This document shows positions 42,341 through 49,966 of a stretch of 64,000 nt of DNA, piece by piece; the first letter of the stretch is position 1, and every line of letters starts with the position of its first letter. Source of the DNA: a virus. A program made the translations under genes and the position numbers. Location of the stretch: IMG/VR virus record IMGVR_UViG_3300028556_000001, positions 1 through 64,000 of that record; one strand, 5' to 3'. Under the pieces are notes generated by a model. It worked only from the letters and a program-made list of their open reading frames with translations, did no database searches and was not told the origin of the DNA.

Positions 42341-43162
42341 TCATTCCACAATCCTTGAGGTTATTTCCACGTCTCCATGACTCGTTTTCCATTTCACGAT
42401 TAAATCAATCTTCACCGGGCGGCAGTTTTGCGACCCGACAATGTAGTGAAAGACATAGAACGCGCCTCCTACTGCTTTGAAATTGTGAGTAGGATTACCG
42501 GGAGACAGAAAGTTTTTTGTGGGTGTAAGTAAGTCGCCAGTGTGGGATACGACCAAGGCGTCTAGATATTCCACACAACCCTCATTAACATTGCGTTCAA
42601 GTGGATCTGGACTGCCTGCTTTTTCCGTAGCGCAGTCGAAGGTCAAATCGAGGTTTTCCCCTATGTAGCTTTTTGCACCTTCAAATCCCAGCATCCTACC
42701 AAAGCATTTTTGTATGCCACCAATTCCCTTAGTCCCCACTCTTATTCTATAGTAATCGGTGTCTAATTTTCTTTCACAAATAAAAGTTCTGCTGCTTGTC
42801 CAATTACCAAACTGCAACGGAGTGTTTGGTCTGTAGCAACCCGTGTCTTTTTGGTCGAAGAATAAATCTAGCTGCGGTTTTGACTCCAGTATGTTTATCT
42901 TTTCTAGAAGTTGATAGTGGAATCTATAGGCCGACTCCAAGAGTGCCCCAAAGAATAAGATGCAACAAATGATAGCACCCCAAAATGACGCCCATCCGGG
43001 AGCGGTGAGCAGCGTATAAAGGCTCCCTAAAAACAATAGCCCAAAGGCCCATCGTGCCTTCATGGTCTCCCTCCGTTCGACCGCATCCGAAAAGATGGAT
43101 GAAAAATAGGAGGTTCGACTTGGGGGCTCTTTCTCTGCTGTCGGAGATTTCTTGCGAGCCAT
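42341..43162 (-). CDS. Membrane-anchored cargo protein of element A
   Basis: 273 residues from ATG 43162 (a longer frame starts at 43228 in the element end and is unlikely). A double membrane segment lies at about 33-75 (RWAFGLLFLGSLYTLLTAPGWASFWGAIICCILFFGALL), then a soluble domain with strands (SSRTFICERKLDTDYYRIRVGTKG; LDLTFDCATE). Its TGA is at 42341-42343, directly at the insertion point of element B. Function unknown. Confidence 0.65.
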   Translation of the reverse strand: MARKKSPTAEKEPPSRTSYFSSIFSDAVERRETMKARWAFGLLFLGSLYTLLTAPGWASFWGAIICCILFFGALLESAYRFHYQLLEKINILESKPQLDLFFDQKDTGCYRPNTPLQFGNWTSSRTFICERKLDTDYYRIRVGTKGIGGIQKCFGRMLGFEGAKSYIGENLDLTFDCATEKAGSPDPLERNVNEGCVEYLDALVVSHTGDLLTPTKNFLSPGNPTHNFKAVGGAFYVFHYIVGSQNCRPVKIDLIVKWKTSHGDVEITSRIVE

Positions 43163-43264
43163 AGACCCAGAGCATGATAATGGATGCCGAGGTGGTAAAG
43201 CCTCAAGCGGAACGCCTGTAATCCCCATTTGTAAAAATGGGGTGCCTCATAACCGGACACTACC

Positions 43265-43830
43265 GGGTCGTGGTCGCCCAAATATAAAACGTAAAGCTCC
43301 TTTTCCTGTTCTGCGGCCTTGAGGAAACGCTTACTAGCCTCATACATTGCGCTGGATGAGGAATAACCTTTGTTCGCCGTGAACGGCACATCCCATTCCG
43401 AGCAGACTGGAATCAGGACGCCTTCCAATGCCTGCTTCTCCACCATAACCTCCATGTAACATGGCTGATTCGCCCAGCGGTCAACGCGAAACTGAGTTGC
43501 GGCGGTGTGTAAAATGTCGGCAGGCGAAGACCAATGGGGGTTCTCGACCGTCTCACGTCCCCGGTCTTTGATAACATCCCAGTCAATGCGCCCAGCCATG
43601 CGAGCATCTGAAACCAGATTGCCAACATTCTTATAGCTGCGTTCCGTATTCTCCACGATGTTGCGGCTGACAAGCTGGTAGTAAAGCTGGCGAAGGCTCA
43701 AGTCGTATCCCGCCTCGACGTATTCAGTCAAGATTCCATTGATAGTTCCAATCATACCAACCGCTTCAGAACCAAAGTTCTTTTCGATGAATTGTTCTCT
43801 CACATGAACACATTTACCCACTTCCTGCAA
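43265..43830 (-). pseudogene. TOPRIM (TopoVI-A-like) gene, 5' part, split by transposon
   Basis: Winged-helix part: LSLRQLYYQLVSRNIVENTERSYKNVGNLVSDARMAGRIDWDVIKDRGRE, matching the 5Y-CAP domain of Spo11/TopoVI-A. TOPRIM part: VEKQALEGVLIPVCSEWD...NKGYSSSSAMYEA...YVLYLGDHDP, with the acidic Glu and DxD motif. The frame is cut within GDHDP by element A; the remainder is at 36726-37103. Joining the pieces over the 8-bp duplication gives about 310 residues with GDHDPSGIDM intact. Confidence 0.88.
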
Positions 43831-43891
43831 TTCCGCAAGTGAGGGAGAGAGATTTATGCTGGCGTGCTCTGGCTCGCAATCCGCAAGGGGC

Positions 43892-44263
43892 TTAGTAGGG
43901 CTTCATCTCCTTTTGGGCGACAAAGGACTCAATCTGGTCGCGCAGAGACTCCACCTCGCGTTCCAGTTGGTGAACCCGGATTTCTAAGGGAATTTTCACG
44001 GGGCGTTCCTCCTCGACGGCGGAATCCTCTCTGGGGGTGGGAATGGGCTTGGGGCGTTTCACCTTCCGCACAACGGCATTGGCCGACTCAAACCGTTCCT
44101 TCGTCACCTCACTACCAACCAGCCTAGACATCCAGCCGTGAGTCAGGGGCCAGCCAATTCCAAGGGCGCGGGCATGCTTCCCGGTCGGGCAGTAGAAACG
44201 GCCCGTCCGTCCTCCCCGATGTCCGAACCAGCGAAAGCAATCCTCCTCGGTAATCCTCGGCAT
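43892..44263 (-). CDS. Hypothetical protein with C-terminal coiled coil
   Basis: 123 residues from ATG 44263. MPRITEEDCFRWFGHRGGRTGRFYCPTGKHARALGIGWPLTHG is a compact N-terminal unit; the end EIRVHQLEREVESLRDQIESFVAQK is a coiled coil. Upstream of the split TOPRIM gene on the same strand. No family recognised. Confidence 0.65.
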   Translation of the reverse strand: MPRITEEDCFRWFGHRGGRTGRFYCPTGKHARALGIGWPLTHGWMSRLVGSEVTKERFESANAVVRKVKRPKPIPTPREDSAVEEERPVKIPLEIRVHQLEREVESLRDQIESFVAQKEMKPY

Positions 44264-45113
44264 TTCCGCCAACCTACACCGATTCAGGCATTCCCGCAAT
44301 TCGGTTTATGCTGTCCGTCTCCGCTCCCAACCGGCCAGCGGTTGCTCGCTCGCGGCCAGTAGTGAGTCAGGCGGCTCTTAATGGCCTGCGCTGCGCTACG
44401 GCCTCGCCGCCATCGCCAGAACCGCCGCTCTGTGAGCGACCATCGGGAGCGGTCTGGCTGGCTTGCCCACCTCAACCAGCCAGAGGAGGGTTCGAGGCAA
44501 GCAGGTGCCCACCCATTGCGGACACCCACTTGCTTCACTGGCTTACCCACCATCCGGTCGGATGGGACATCGTGAAGGCAGACACGTTCTTCGGCCATTA
44601 GGTTCTCTGGCGGCAGGTAATTACGCCTCCTTGTGTCTGCATGGGCATCAGTCGGTTCGCGGTGATTAACCCGCTTACAACCAATAGCGCGAGGGCTACT
44701 CCCTCTTCCCCTTGCACGGCTGGCGCGACATTCCTACTGGCAGTCCCGGTATCACCCGGCTTGCACGATTCGGCGTCCTTCGCTGGTAAGTCCTAGGGCA
44801 TGGCATCGAAACAGGGTGGGCAACCCATACAATCCTGTCTCAATCGGCGACCAGTTTCATACACTGCCTCACTGGTAAGCTGGATGCTATTTACGGCTCG
44901 TCCTAGAGTCGTGATTGCGAGAATAGTAAAAGATTCCCCTTCGTCAAATAAAAACAGTGAAGGCGACCCAGATTTCTCCGAGTCGCCTCCAAAGGGACGA
45001 GTCCGTTAGCGTTTCCAGTTACTTATGAAACCAACTGAACAGAACCCCACCCTACCCCAGCTTATTCCCCATGTCAACATCGACCTTGCAGAAAAATAAA
45101 TGCAGAAATCTGC
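44264..45113. ncRNA. 0.85-kb non-coding region with many hairpins (candidate structured RNA)
   Basis: No convincing gene in either strand. Strong inverted repeats occur, such as TCTGGCTGG (44453-44461) with CCAGCCAGA (44476-44484), GCTTGCC/GGCAAGC at 44461-44500, and AAGCAGGTG/CACTTGCTT shortly after. Phages carry long structured RNAs, but no family signature is recognised here. The alternative is decayed genes. Confidence 0.35.
44961..44988 (-). terminator. Hairpin with minus-strand T-rich tail
   Basis: AGGCGAC (44961-44967) pairs with GTCGCCT (44982-44988). On the minus strand it is followed within a few bases by TGTTTTTATTTG, so it fits a minus-strand terminator. Confidence 0.5.
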
Positions 45114-45149
45114 GTGTGAACACTTGCGCGAACACAGAACTGTGGTATG
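45091..45149 (+). promoter_or_regulatory. Promoter region with GTGAACAC operator-like motif
   Basis: GAAAAATAAATGCAGAAAT (45091-45109) precedes GTGAACAC (45116-45123), the inverse of GTGTTCAC. A TTGCGC...TATGGT pair (about 45124-45149) precedes the ATG at 45157. The same A-rich element plus motif recurs at 55759-55815. Confidence 0.55.
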
Positions 45150-45156
45150 GTGGGGG

Positions 45157-45357
45157 ATGGACTCAGCAATCCCGCTCGTAGCCAAACATTCAAAAATCCT
45201 GACGATAAAACGCAGGTTCTTTCAATGCCCAAGGTGCGGCGGCGAGATGAATATGGGTGTCATGTATCTAACTTCTCCGGCGCAATACGATTGCCGTAGT
45301 TGCAAAAAATCCTCCAGCGCACGCGACATCAAAGAGAAAATCGAAGTAGAGGACTAA
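45157..45357 (+). CDS. Small zinc-ribbon protein
   Basis: 66 residues from ATG 45157 (an upstream ATG would place the operator in the gene). FQCPRCGGEMNMGVMYL...YDCRSCKK is a four-Cys zinc ribbon. First gene of the plus-strand replication/recombination group. Role unknown. Confidence 0.65.
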   Translation: MDSAIPLVAKHSKILTIKRRFFQCPRCGGEMNMGVMYLTSPAQYDCRSCKKSSSARDIKEKIEVED

Positions 45358-45415
45358 CCCCGTGACCGTCCCAGAAATCCTCTCCGACCCTTAACCCAAA
45401 ACTACACACAAATCC

Positions 45416-46192
45416 ATGCCAATCACCGTTCAAGACTGCCTCGCCAAGCTAGCCATCGGAACCAAAATTCCGAGCATCACCCTGACCGTCACCTACATCT
45501 CCTCTCTGCGCCACGGCACCGCCCGAGCCTCCGGCAAGGCATGGACGGCTCAAACGCTGCAAGCGGAAGACCAGACCGGGACAATCCAAGTGGATGTCTG
45601 GAACCACGCGGAGATTCCGCAGTTCGAGAAGGGGCAGAAATTCATCTTCACCGCCTGCAAGGTCAACTCCGGCACCGACCGCACCAAGCAGACAGTCAGG
45701 ACTATCGAAGCCTCCCAGAACTCCGGCATCGTGCCATTCGACCCACAGAACGGCCAAGAACAGCCACAGGAGGCGTCGGAACCGTCAGGGCATGACCAGA
45801 CACCCCCTCCGGCTTCCCGGCCTGCCCCAAGCCCAGCCAGACCCCCGGAAGCGCAGCCTACGCAGCCGGGCCGACCCATCCGTTCGTTCGCCGCCGCCAA
45901 GGTCGCCATCAACCGCGCCGCCAACCTCCTAGTTCTCTGCCATCGGGCCTCCGCCTACGTCGCCGACGAACTCAGTCAAGCCGCCCAAGGCGAGGACGCC
46001 CGCTCGCTCTTCATCCAGATGGCACGGGATGGCTGGCTCGACCAGATGCCGATAGGCAGGATGGAGAAGGACAAGTCCGAACCCCCGCAAAGCCCGGAAT
46101 TGCGCCGGGAGCCGAAACCGGAACCTGAATCGCTCCGTCAACCTACATCCGGGCCGTCTCACATTGACCCTGACGAGGAGCCGCCTTTTTGA
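45416..46192 (+). CDS. OB-fold single-stranded-DNA-binding-like protein
   Basis: 258 residues. N-terminal OB-like domain (SITLTVTYISSLRHGTARASGKAWTAQTLQAEDQTGTIQVDVWNH), a Pro/Gln-rich linker and the acidic tip DPDEEPPF, which matches the C-terminal tip of SSBs (DDDIPF) that recruits partners. A helical insert (about 165-225) follows the linker. It is followed by a nuclease gene, as in phage recombination modules. Confidence 0.7.
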   Translation: MPITVQDCLAKLAIGTKIPSITLTVTYISSLRHGTARASGKAWTAQTLQAEDQTGTIQVDVWNHAEIPQFEKGQKFIFTACKVNSGTDRTKQTVRTIEASQNSGIVPFDPQNGQEQPQEASEPSGHDQTPPPASRPAPSPARPPEAQPTQPGRPIRSFAAAKVAINRAANLLVLCHRASAYVADELSQAAQGEDARSLFIQMARDGWLDQMPIGRMEKDKSEPPQSPELRREPKPEPESLRQPTSGPSHIDPDEEPPF

Positions 46193-46203
46193 CCCATACC
46201 ATC

Positions 46204-46398
46204 ATGCCAATCCCAACCCAATCTCCTGAGCCGCCCGTCGCGCCACTGAAAACGAAATACCTGCACGTCCGGGTAACGGCCCCAGACCGCGCCAAGTGGA
46301 AGAGACACGCACGGGCCTGCAAGTGGTCACTCTCTGAACTGGCGGTGAATACGCTGAACACGGCTTGCGATGGCCAGACTTTCCTGCCGAACAAATAA
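46204..46398 (+). CDS. Small RHH-like DNA-binding protein
   Basis: 64 residues from ATG 46204. KYLHVRVTAPDRAKWKRHARACKWSLSELAVNTLNTAC looks like an RHH: a strand (LHVRVT) and two helices with SLSELAVN. 4 bases separate it from the next ATG. Confidence 0.65.
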   Translation: MPIPTQSPEPPVAPLKTKYLHVRVTAPDRAKWKRHARACKWSLSELAVNTLNTACDGQTFLPNK

Positions 46399-46402
46399 CG
46401 CC

Positions 46403-47209
46403 ATGTCGCTCAAACAAACGATTCAGGGGCATTGGTATCGGCTTGATGGCACAGCCGCCCACGACGCCACCCTGCGCGAGGCCCGCACCCAAAACCTCCT
46501 TCCATCTGTAACTACCGTTATTAAGCTCGTCGCGAATCAGGCCCTTGACGGCTACAAAATCAAGGAAGCCATCAAAGCCGCGTGGCGAATCCCCCGCTCC
46601 CCCGGAGAATCCGATGACGACTACGCCCAGAGAATCTTCGAGGACTCCAAGCAGCACTCCATTCAAGCCGCCGACGCCGGGACGGACATCCACGCCCAAA
46701 TCGAAACCTACAACCAATCCGTGAAGGACGGGCAGCCCAAGATTCATTTCGACATGGCCTACGAGCACCTGTGTATGCCGTGGGTCACTCACGCCTCGGA
46801 GCACATTTCCCGCATCGTGGAGGCCGAGATGGTCTTGGCCGACGCGGATATGGGGGTGGCGGGCACGACTGACCTTGTTTGTATAGACAAACGCCACGGG
46901 CTGCTCTTGGCCGACTACAAGTCCTCGGAGGTCAAGCTGGACAAGCGGACGGGGAAGAAGCGGCCCGGCTTCTGGCCCTCTTACATCTGGCAACTCGCCA
47001 CTTACGCCGAGCTCTACCGCCTGCGGGAGAAGCTGCCGGAGCCTCCCAGAGTGGCCTCCTACATCATAGACCGCTCCGAACCCGGCCTGTATGAGAAGGT
47101 CTGGTCGGTGGAGGAGCAGGCATGGGGGCTGGCGTTTATGAAGGGGCTGATTTACTGCTGGCAGGTGAACGCGAAGTATTCCCCGAAGAAGGTGGAGGCA
47201 ACGACGTGA
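46403..47209 (+). CDS. PD-(D/E)XK family exonuclease
   Basis: 268 residues from ATG 46403. VAGTTDLVCID...LLLADYKSS gives the D...(D/E)xK core (D in TTDLV, D-x-K in ADYKS); IWQLATYAELYRL near residue 205 is the QxxxY helix of RecB/Cas4-type enzymes. Next to an SSB-like gene, it probably processes DNA ends for recombination. Confidence 0.85.
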   Translation: MSLKQTIQGHWYRLDGTAAHDATLREARTQNLLPSVTTVIKLVANQALDGYKIKEAIKAAWRIPRSPGESDDDYAQRIFEDSKQHSIQAADAGTDIHAQIETYNQSVKDGQPKIHFDMAYEHLCMPWVTHASEHISRIVEAEMVLADADMGVAGTTDLVCIDKRHGLLLADYKSSEVKLDKRTGKKRPGFWPSYIWQLATYAELYRLREKLPEPPRVASYIIDRSEPGLYEKVWSVEEQAWGLAFMKGLIYCWQVNAKYSPKKVEATT

Positions 47210-47212
47210 TTC

Positions 47213-47578
47213 ATGTCCGCTACAAACCTTGGGAGCGGTCGCTGTCGGGGATTTGAATTTATGGACTGTTCCTCAAACAAAGTAAGGTATCCCAATCGTA
47301 AGGTGGCACGGAGCTTTGGGCGGAAATTAAGCGCAGCCTTCGGTAGTGAACAAACTCCTTATCACTGCCCGGAATGCGGGGAATGGCATCTCACGACGCT
47401 CAGATGGCGAAGAGAACAGGCAAAAAGAATGAGCAACGCTCGCCGCGATGAAACCCGCAGGAAGCAGTGTAAGAATTTAGCACCAGCCACCAAGACGATG
47501 CCTCTTTGGAGGGAACGTAAGCTACGGATAATGTTCGATGAGAATGGGAAGCCCGTGGAATTTCTCGACCGTATTTAA
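47213..47578 (+). CDS. Hypothetical protein with Cys-His cluster
   Basis: 121 residues. KVARSFGRKLSAAFGSEQTPYHCPECGEWHLTT is a common phage pattern (CPxCGxWHLT). The C-terminal part is basic. Its stop lies before the next ATG at 47580. Function unknown. Confidence 0.7.
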   Translation: MSATNLGSGRCRGFEFMDCSSNKVRYPNRKVARSFGRKLSAAFGSEQTPYHCPECGEWHLTTLRWRREQAKRMSNARRDETRRKQCKNLAPATKTMPLWRERKLRIMFDENGKPVEFLDRI

Positions 47579-47579
47579 C

Positions 47580-47855
47580 ATGCACGCGGAACCCTACGAT
47601 AACATCACGCGCTGGATAGTCACGAGCGAGGATGACGAGACCTGTGTTTACCTTTGTGACCTAGCTGAAGGTGATGCTGGAACCTGCACTTGTCTGGACT
47701 TCACGTGCAAGATAAACCCAGAGAACAAGCTGAACGGCACGCGCCATCAGTGCAAGCATCTGAGGGCTGCCACCGATAAGGCCAGCCGCGCCCTCCTCCA
47801 AGCCGTAATCGAGCAGGCCAAGGCTACGGACGGCCCACTGGAGTCCCAGACGTAA
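47580..47855 (+). CDS. SWIM-like zinc-finger protein
   Basis: 91 residues. CTCLDFTCKINPENKLNGTRHQCKHL fits the CxC...CxH pattern of SWIM fingers, which bind DNA or protein. The 3' end overlaps the convergent gene at 47824. Confidence 0.65.
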   Translation: MHAEPYDNITRWIVTSEDDETCVYLCDLAEGDAGTCTCLDFTCKINPENKLNGTRHQCKHLRAATDKASRALLQAVIEQAKATDGPLESQT

Positions 47856-48042
47856 TGCCCCGACTCTGGCAATAGGCCCGGTTGAGCAAGTCCAAGCCTC
47901 TTTCCAAGTCGCGTCGGATGCGTGAGGAAGCCGCTTGGCAGGGCTGTGGCGAGGCGATGAAGGCTCTGGCTATGTCAGGGCTGCCCCAGAATAGTTCGTG
48001 GTCGGGAGTATCCCCGTAGTTGGGTTCGGTGGATGTGGTCAT
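47824..48042 (-). CDS. Hypothetical 72-residue protein
   Basis: MTTSTEPNYGDTPDHELFWGSPDIARAF...; ATG at 48042 overlaps the upstream TGA. Last gene of a long minus-strand operon. No domain recognised. Confidence 0.6.
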   Translation of the reverse strand: MTTSTEPNYGDTPDHELFWGSPDIARAFIASPQPCQAASSRIRRDLERGLDLLNRAYCQSRGITSGTPVGRP

Positions 48043-48155
48043 GGTTGGGTGGGTTTGGTGAAGAGGGAGATGCCCAGCCACAGGCACGTCACGCCAAAGA
48101 CGATGACGGGCAGCGCGAGCAGGGCGGAAGAGAGGCAGGAGATTAGGAGGGTCAT
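48039..48155 (-). CDS. Small membrane peptide
   Basis: 38 residues: MTLLISCLSSALLALPVIVFGVTCLWLGISLF, almost entirely one or two hydrophobic spans. Coupled by ATGA to the next gene. Possibly a holin-size membrane peptide; unproven. Confidence 0.6.
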   Translation of the reverse strand: MTLLISCLSSALLALPVIVFGVTCLWLGISLFTKPTQP

Positions 48156-48159
48156 GGGG

Positions 48160-48405
48160 TTAAAACCAAAGTGAATCGTAGAGTTGTTTGCGGTCAGCTT
48201 TCAAAGATTCCAGCGCATCCTCCCTTGTTGGGCCTTCGCCTGAGCACTCACCCTCGGCAGGTGAACCAAAGATATTGCCGATTGGACAGGTCGCCCGCCA
48301 GATACCGCTAGGGAGTTGAGAAACCGTGGTATCGCCCATCTGCATTCCTATTTCAGAGCAGACAAACGCTTGAATCGGCTGAGGATTATCTTCCTGCTTA
48401 CTCAC
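48160..48405 (-). CDS. Hypothetical 81-residue protein
   Basis: GTG at 48405 overlaps the upstream TGA. Sequence SKQEDNPQPIQAFVCSEIGMQMGDTTVSQLPSGIW; two Cys. Function unknown. Confidence 0.6.
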   Translation of the reverse strand: MSKQEDNPQPIQAFVCSEIGMQMGDTTVSQLPSGIWRATCPIGNIFGSPAEGECSGEGPTREDALESLKADRKQLYDSLWF

Positions 48406-48983
48406 GCGACCCCCGCTTTCATGCCGGAGGTTACGGGAACCAAGGGCCGGGACTCCAGCGCGTCCATCTCGGCGTCGGTGAGTTCCTTGGGCTGGGCGTG
48501 GTTGGCTTCTATCAGCGATGCCCAAGCGAGCATGTAGGAGATGACGTGGGCGGGGTTTGTGTAATTATATAACTTCACTTCCTTTAGGCCAATAATCTTC
48601 ATAATTACCGGGTCGGCCAAAGCCTCCAGATTAGGGAAGTCCAATCCAGTCATTCCGGCATCCAGTAACTTCCGCATGAGTTCACTTATCTTGACCCCTG
48701 TTTGGGCACAGTAGTAGCCGCGTCTAGCCCAAGGCCCATTTCGACCTTTCTCAACCTTCGCGGCCTCGTGAAGCATGTTACTTTTGGTTATTAAATTCCA
48801 GACGCCATTCCTGTCGCAATTATGGACATGCTGCGCGAGTATCCCGCAATTACAGGAGGCGGAACTGACCCATTTATAATCCCCCGGCCTGTCCTGAATA
48901 TGCTTGGCGGCGGCGCGGAGGTGAACGGCGAGAGACAGTGGCCTGTCGCCCGGATTGGCTGAGTAGTAGGAGGGTGGGTTCAT
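48402..48983 (-). CDS. Hypothetical 193-residue protein
   Basis: MNPPSYYSANPGDRPLSLAVHLRAAAKHIQDRPGDYKW followed by CNCG and a helical C-terminal half. Coupled to both neighbours by short overlaps. No domain recognised. Confidence 0.65.
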   Translation of the reverse strand: MNPPSYYSANPGDRPLSLAVHLRAAAKHIQDRPGDYKWVSSASCNCGILAQHVHNCDRNGVWNLITKSNMLHEAAKVEKGRNGPWARRGYYCAQTGVKISELMRKLLDAGMTGLDFPNLEALADPVIMKIIGLKEVKLYNYTNPAHVISYMLAWASLIEANHAQPKELTDAEMDALESRPLVPVTSGMKAGVA

Positions 48984-49225
48984 GGTGTTTTAGTTAAAGA
49001 TTGTTTCTTCAGACGAAGCTTGTTGATTCTTTTTCGCAAAGCCTCTCGTCTGGCAATAAGTTTTGCATCTGGCCAAATTTCCAGCTTATATCGGTGGTAA
49101 TCCCCATCATTAGTTCCGGGTTTGCTTAGATGAACATGCAGGATTTGAGGGAACTTATTGCAATAGCCCCTTTGCCCAAAGTTAGCGACCAAAGCCGCTT
49201 GATTTTTATTTACCCAGACTTTCAC
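48980..49225 (-). CDS. Hypothetical 81-residue basic protein
   Basis: GTG at 49225 overlaps the TGA of the upstream gene. KVWVNKNQAALVANFGQRGYCNKFPQ then a Lys/Arg-rich C-terminus (RREALRKRINKLRLKKQSLTK). Possibly nucleic-acid binding; unproven. Confidence 0.6.
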   Translation of the reverse strand: MKVWVNKNQAALVANFGQRGYCNKFPQILHVHLSKPGTNDGDYHRYKLEIWPDAKLIARREALRKRINKLRLKKQSLTKTP

Positions 49226-49482
49226 AACACAACCTCCTCCAAAGCCTGCGCCAGCCGTTGCTCGTAATCCTGCTGGCACGCGGCTTGGGCTGATTTAAAA
49301 TCGCTGGCGCGGGTTTCTCCAGCCATCCCGTAAACAGTCCAAACCCAGCCATGGGGGGTTTTTAAAATCCAATACATGAAGCCGGTGTTAAATTCTCCAA
49401 GTTTGGGTTTAGACACGAAGAAAGAACCCGATTTCGAGCCTTCCCACACCAGCGGCTTAATCCTGTAGGTTTTTGGGTTCAT
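49222..49482 (-). CDS. Hypothetical 86-residue protein
   Basis: MNPKTYRIKPLVWEGSKSGSFFVSKPKLG...TVYGMAGETRASDFKSAQAACQQDYEQRL; this 'LxWxGS' start and DYEQRL end recur in many phage accessory proteins. ATGA overlap with the upstream gene. Confidence 0.65.
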   Translation of the reverse strand: MNPKTYRIKPLVWEGSKSGSFFVSKPKLGEFNTGFMYWILKTPHGWVWTVYGMAGETRASDFKSAQAACQQDYEQRLAQALEEVVL

Positions 49483-49610
49483 GGCCGGTTCCTCCAGATG
49501 AAGAGAACTACCCACATAGCTGCCGCAAGCGTAATTATGGAGACGCTTAACGTAAATGCTGCCGGGAAAATTAAATCTCCGTGGTGTGCTAGGGCGCGTA
49601 ATAGGTTCAT
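49479..49610 (-). CDS. Single-span membrane peptide
   Basis: 43 residues from ATG 49610, with hydrophobic centre LIFPAAFTLSVSIITLAAAMWVVLFIW and a short basic tail. Too short for most gene finders, but flanked by ATGA overlaps on both sides. Confidence 0.6.
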   Translation of the reverse strand: MNLLRALAHHGDLIFPAAFTLSVSIITLAAAMWVVLFIWRNRP

Positions 49611-49966
49611 GGCTGTTCGCTTTCTGTGACGGTGACGAGGCCGGAGCGGAGGAGGATTGTAAGTAGTTCTTCTCTGTGTGCGTAAAGCTCCTGTGCAGTT
49701 ACGAGCGACCGCCCGAGTTTGTGCTCGTCTTTTCCTTGAGCTTCCCATGCCTTGGCGCGACTTAGGAGTGTTTGGCACTCTCCCCACAGCGCATCGTAAG
49801 CCTCCGGCAGTGATGCGATAGCGACGCAGATACATTCGCAATTTGTGAAGGCCACCGGGGGAGCATCTTTATCTGCGCACTCAACTCGCTGAACATCGTA
49901 TTTTCCGACCGTCCACGGCCCTTTCGGCAGCCGTTCCGGGTGATAGGTGTAGGTCTTGGTTTTCAT
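49607..49966 (-). CDS. Hypothetical 119-residue protein
   Basis: MKTKTYTYHPERLPKGPWTVGKYDVQRVECADKDAPPVAFTNCECICVAIASLPEAYDAL; resembles the 'N-terminal beta, then IASLPEAYDAL helix' of many phage accessory proteins. Coupled both sides. Confidence 0.65.
   Translation of the reverse strand: MKTKTYTYHPERLPKGPWTVGKYDVQRVECADKDAPPVAFTNCECICVAIASLPEAYDALWGECQTLLSRAKAWEAQGKDEHKLGRSLVTAQELYAHREELLTILLRSGLVTVTESEQP

Larger units (their letters stand above)
37104..43264. mobile_element. IS1-like cargo transposon A (contains nested element B)
   Basis: Ends are GGTACTGTCCGGTTATGA at 37104 and its inverse (one mismatch) ending at 43264. An 8-bp target duplication GGGTCGTG flanks it (37096-37103 and 43265-43272). 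Removing the element and one duplication restores an in-frame TOPRIM gene. Total 6161 bp; without element B and its 9-bp duplication it is about 3.1 kb. It carries orf97, transposase, an RHH regulator, a tRNA-like gene, a winged-helix gene and a membrane protein. Confidence 0.92.

Noticed and set aside
44862-44873. CACTGCCTCACT shared with the end of element C
   Set aside because: Twelve bases without the leading GG and with no partner end; too short to claim another element.
44284-45060. Possible rRNA or known ribozyme gene
   Set aside because: No recognisable rRNA core or group I/II intron motif; only generic hairpins were seen.
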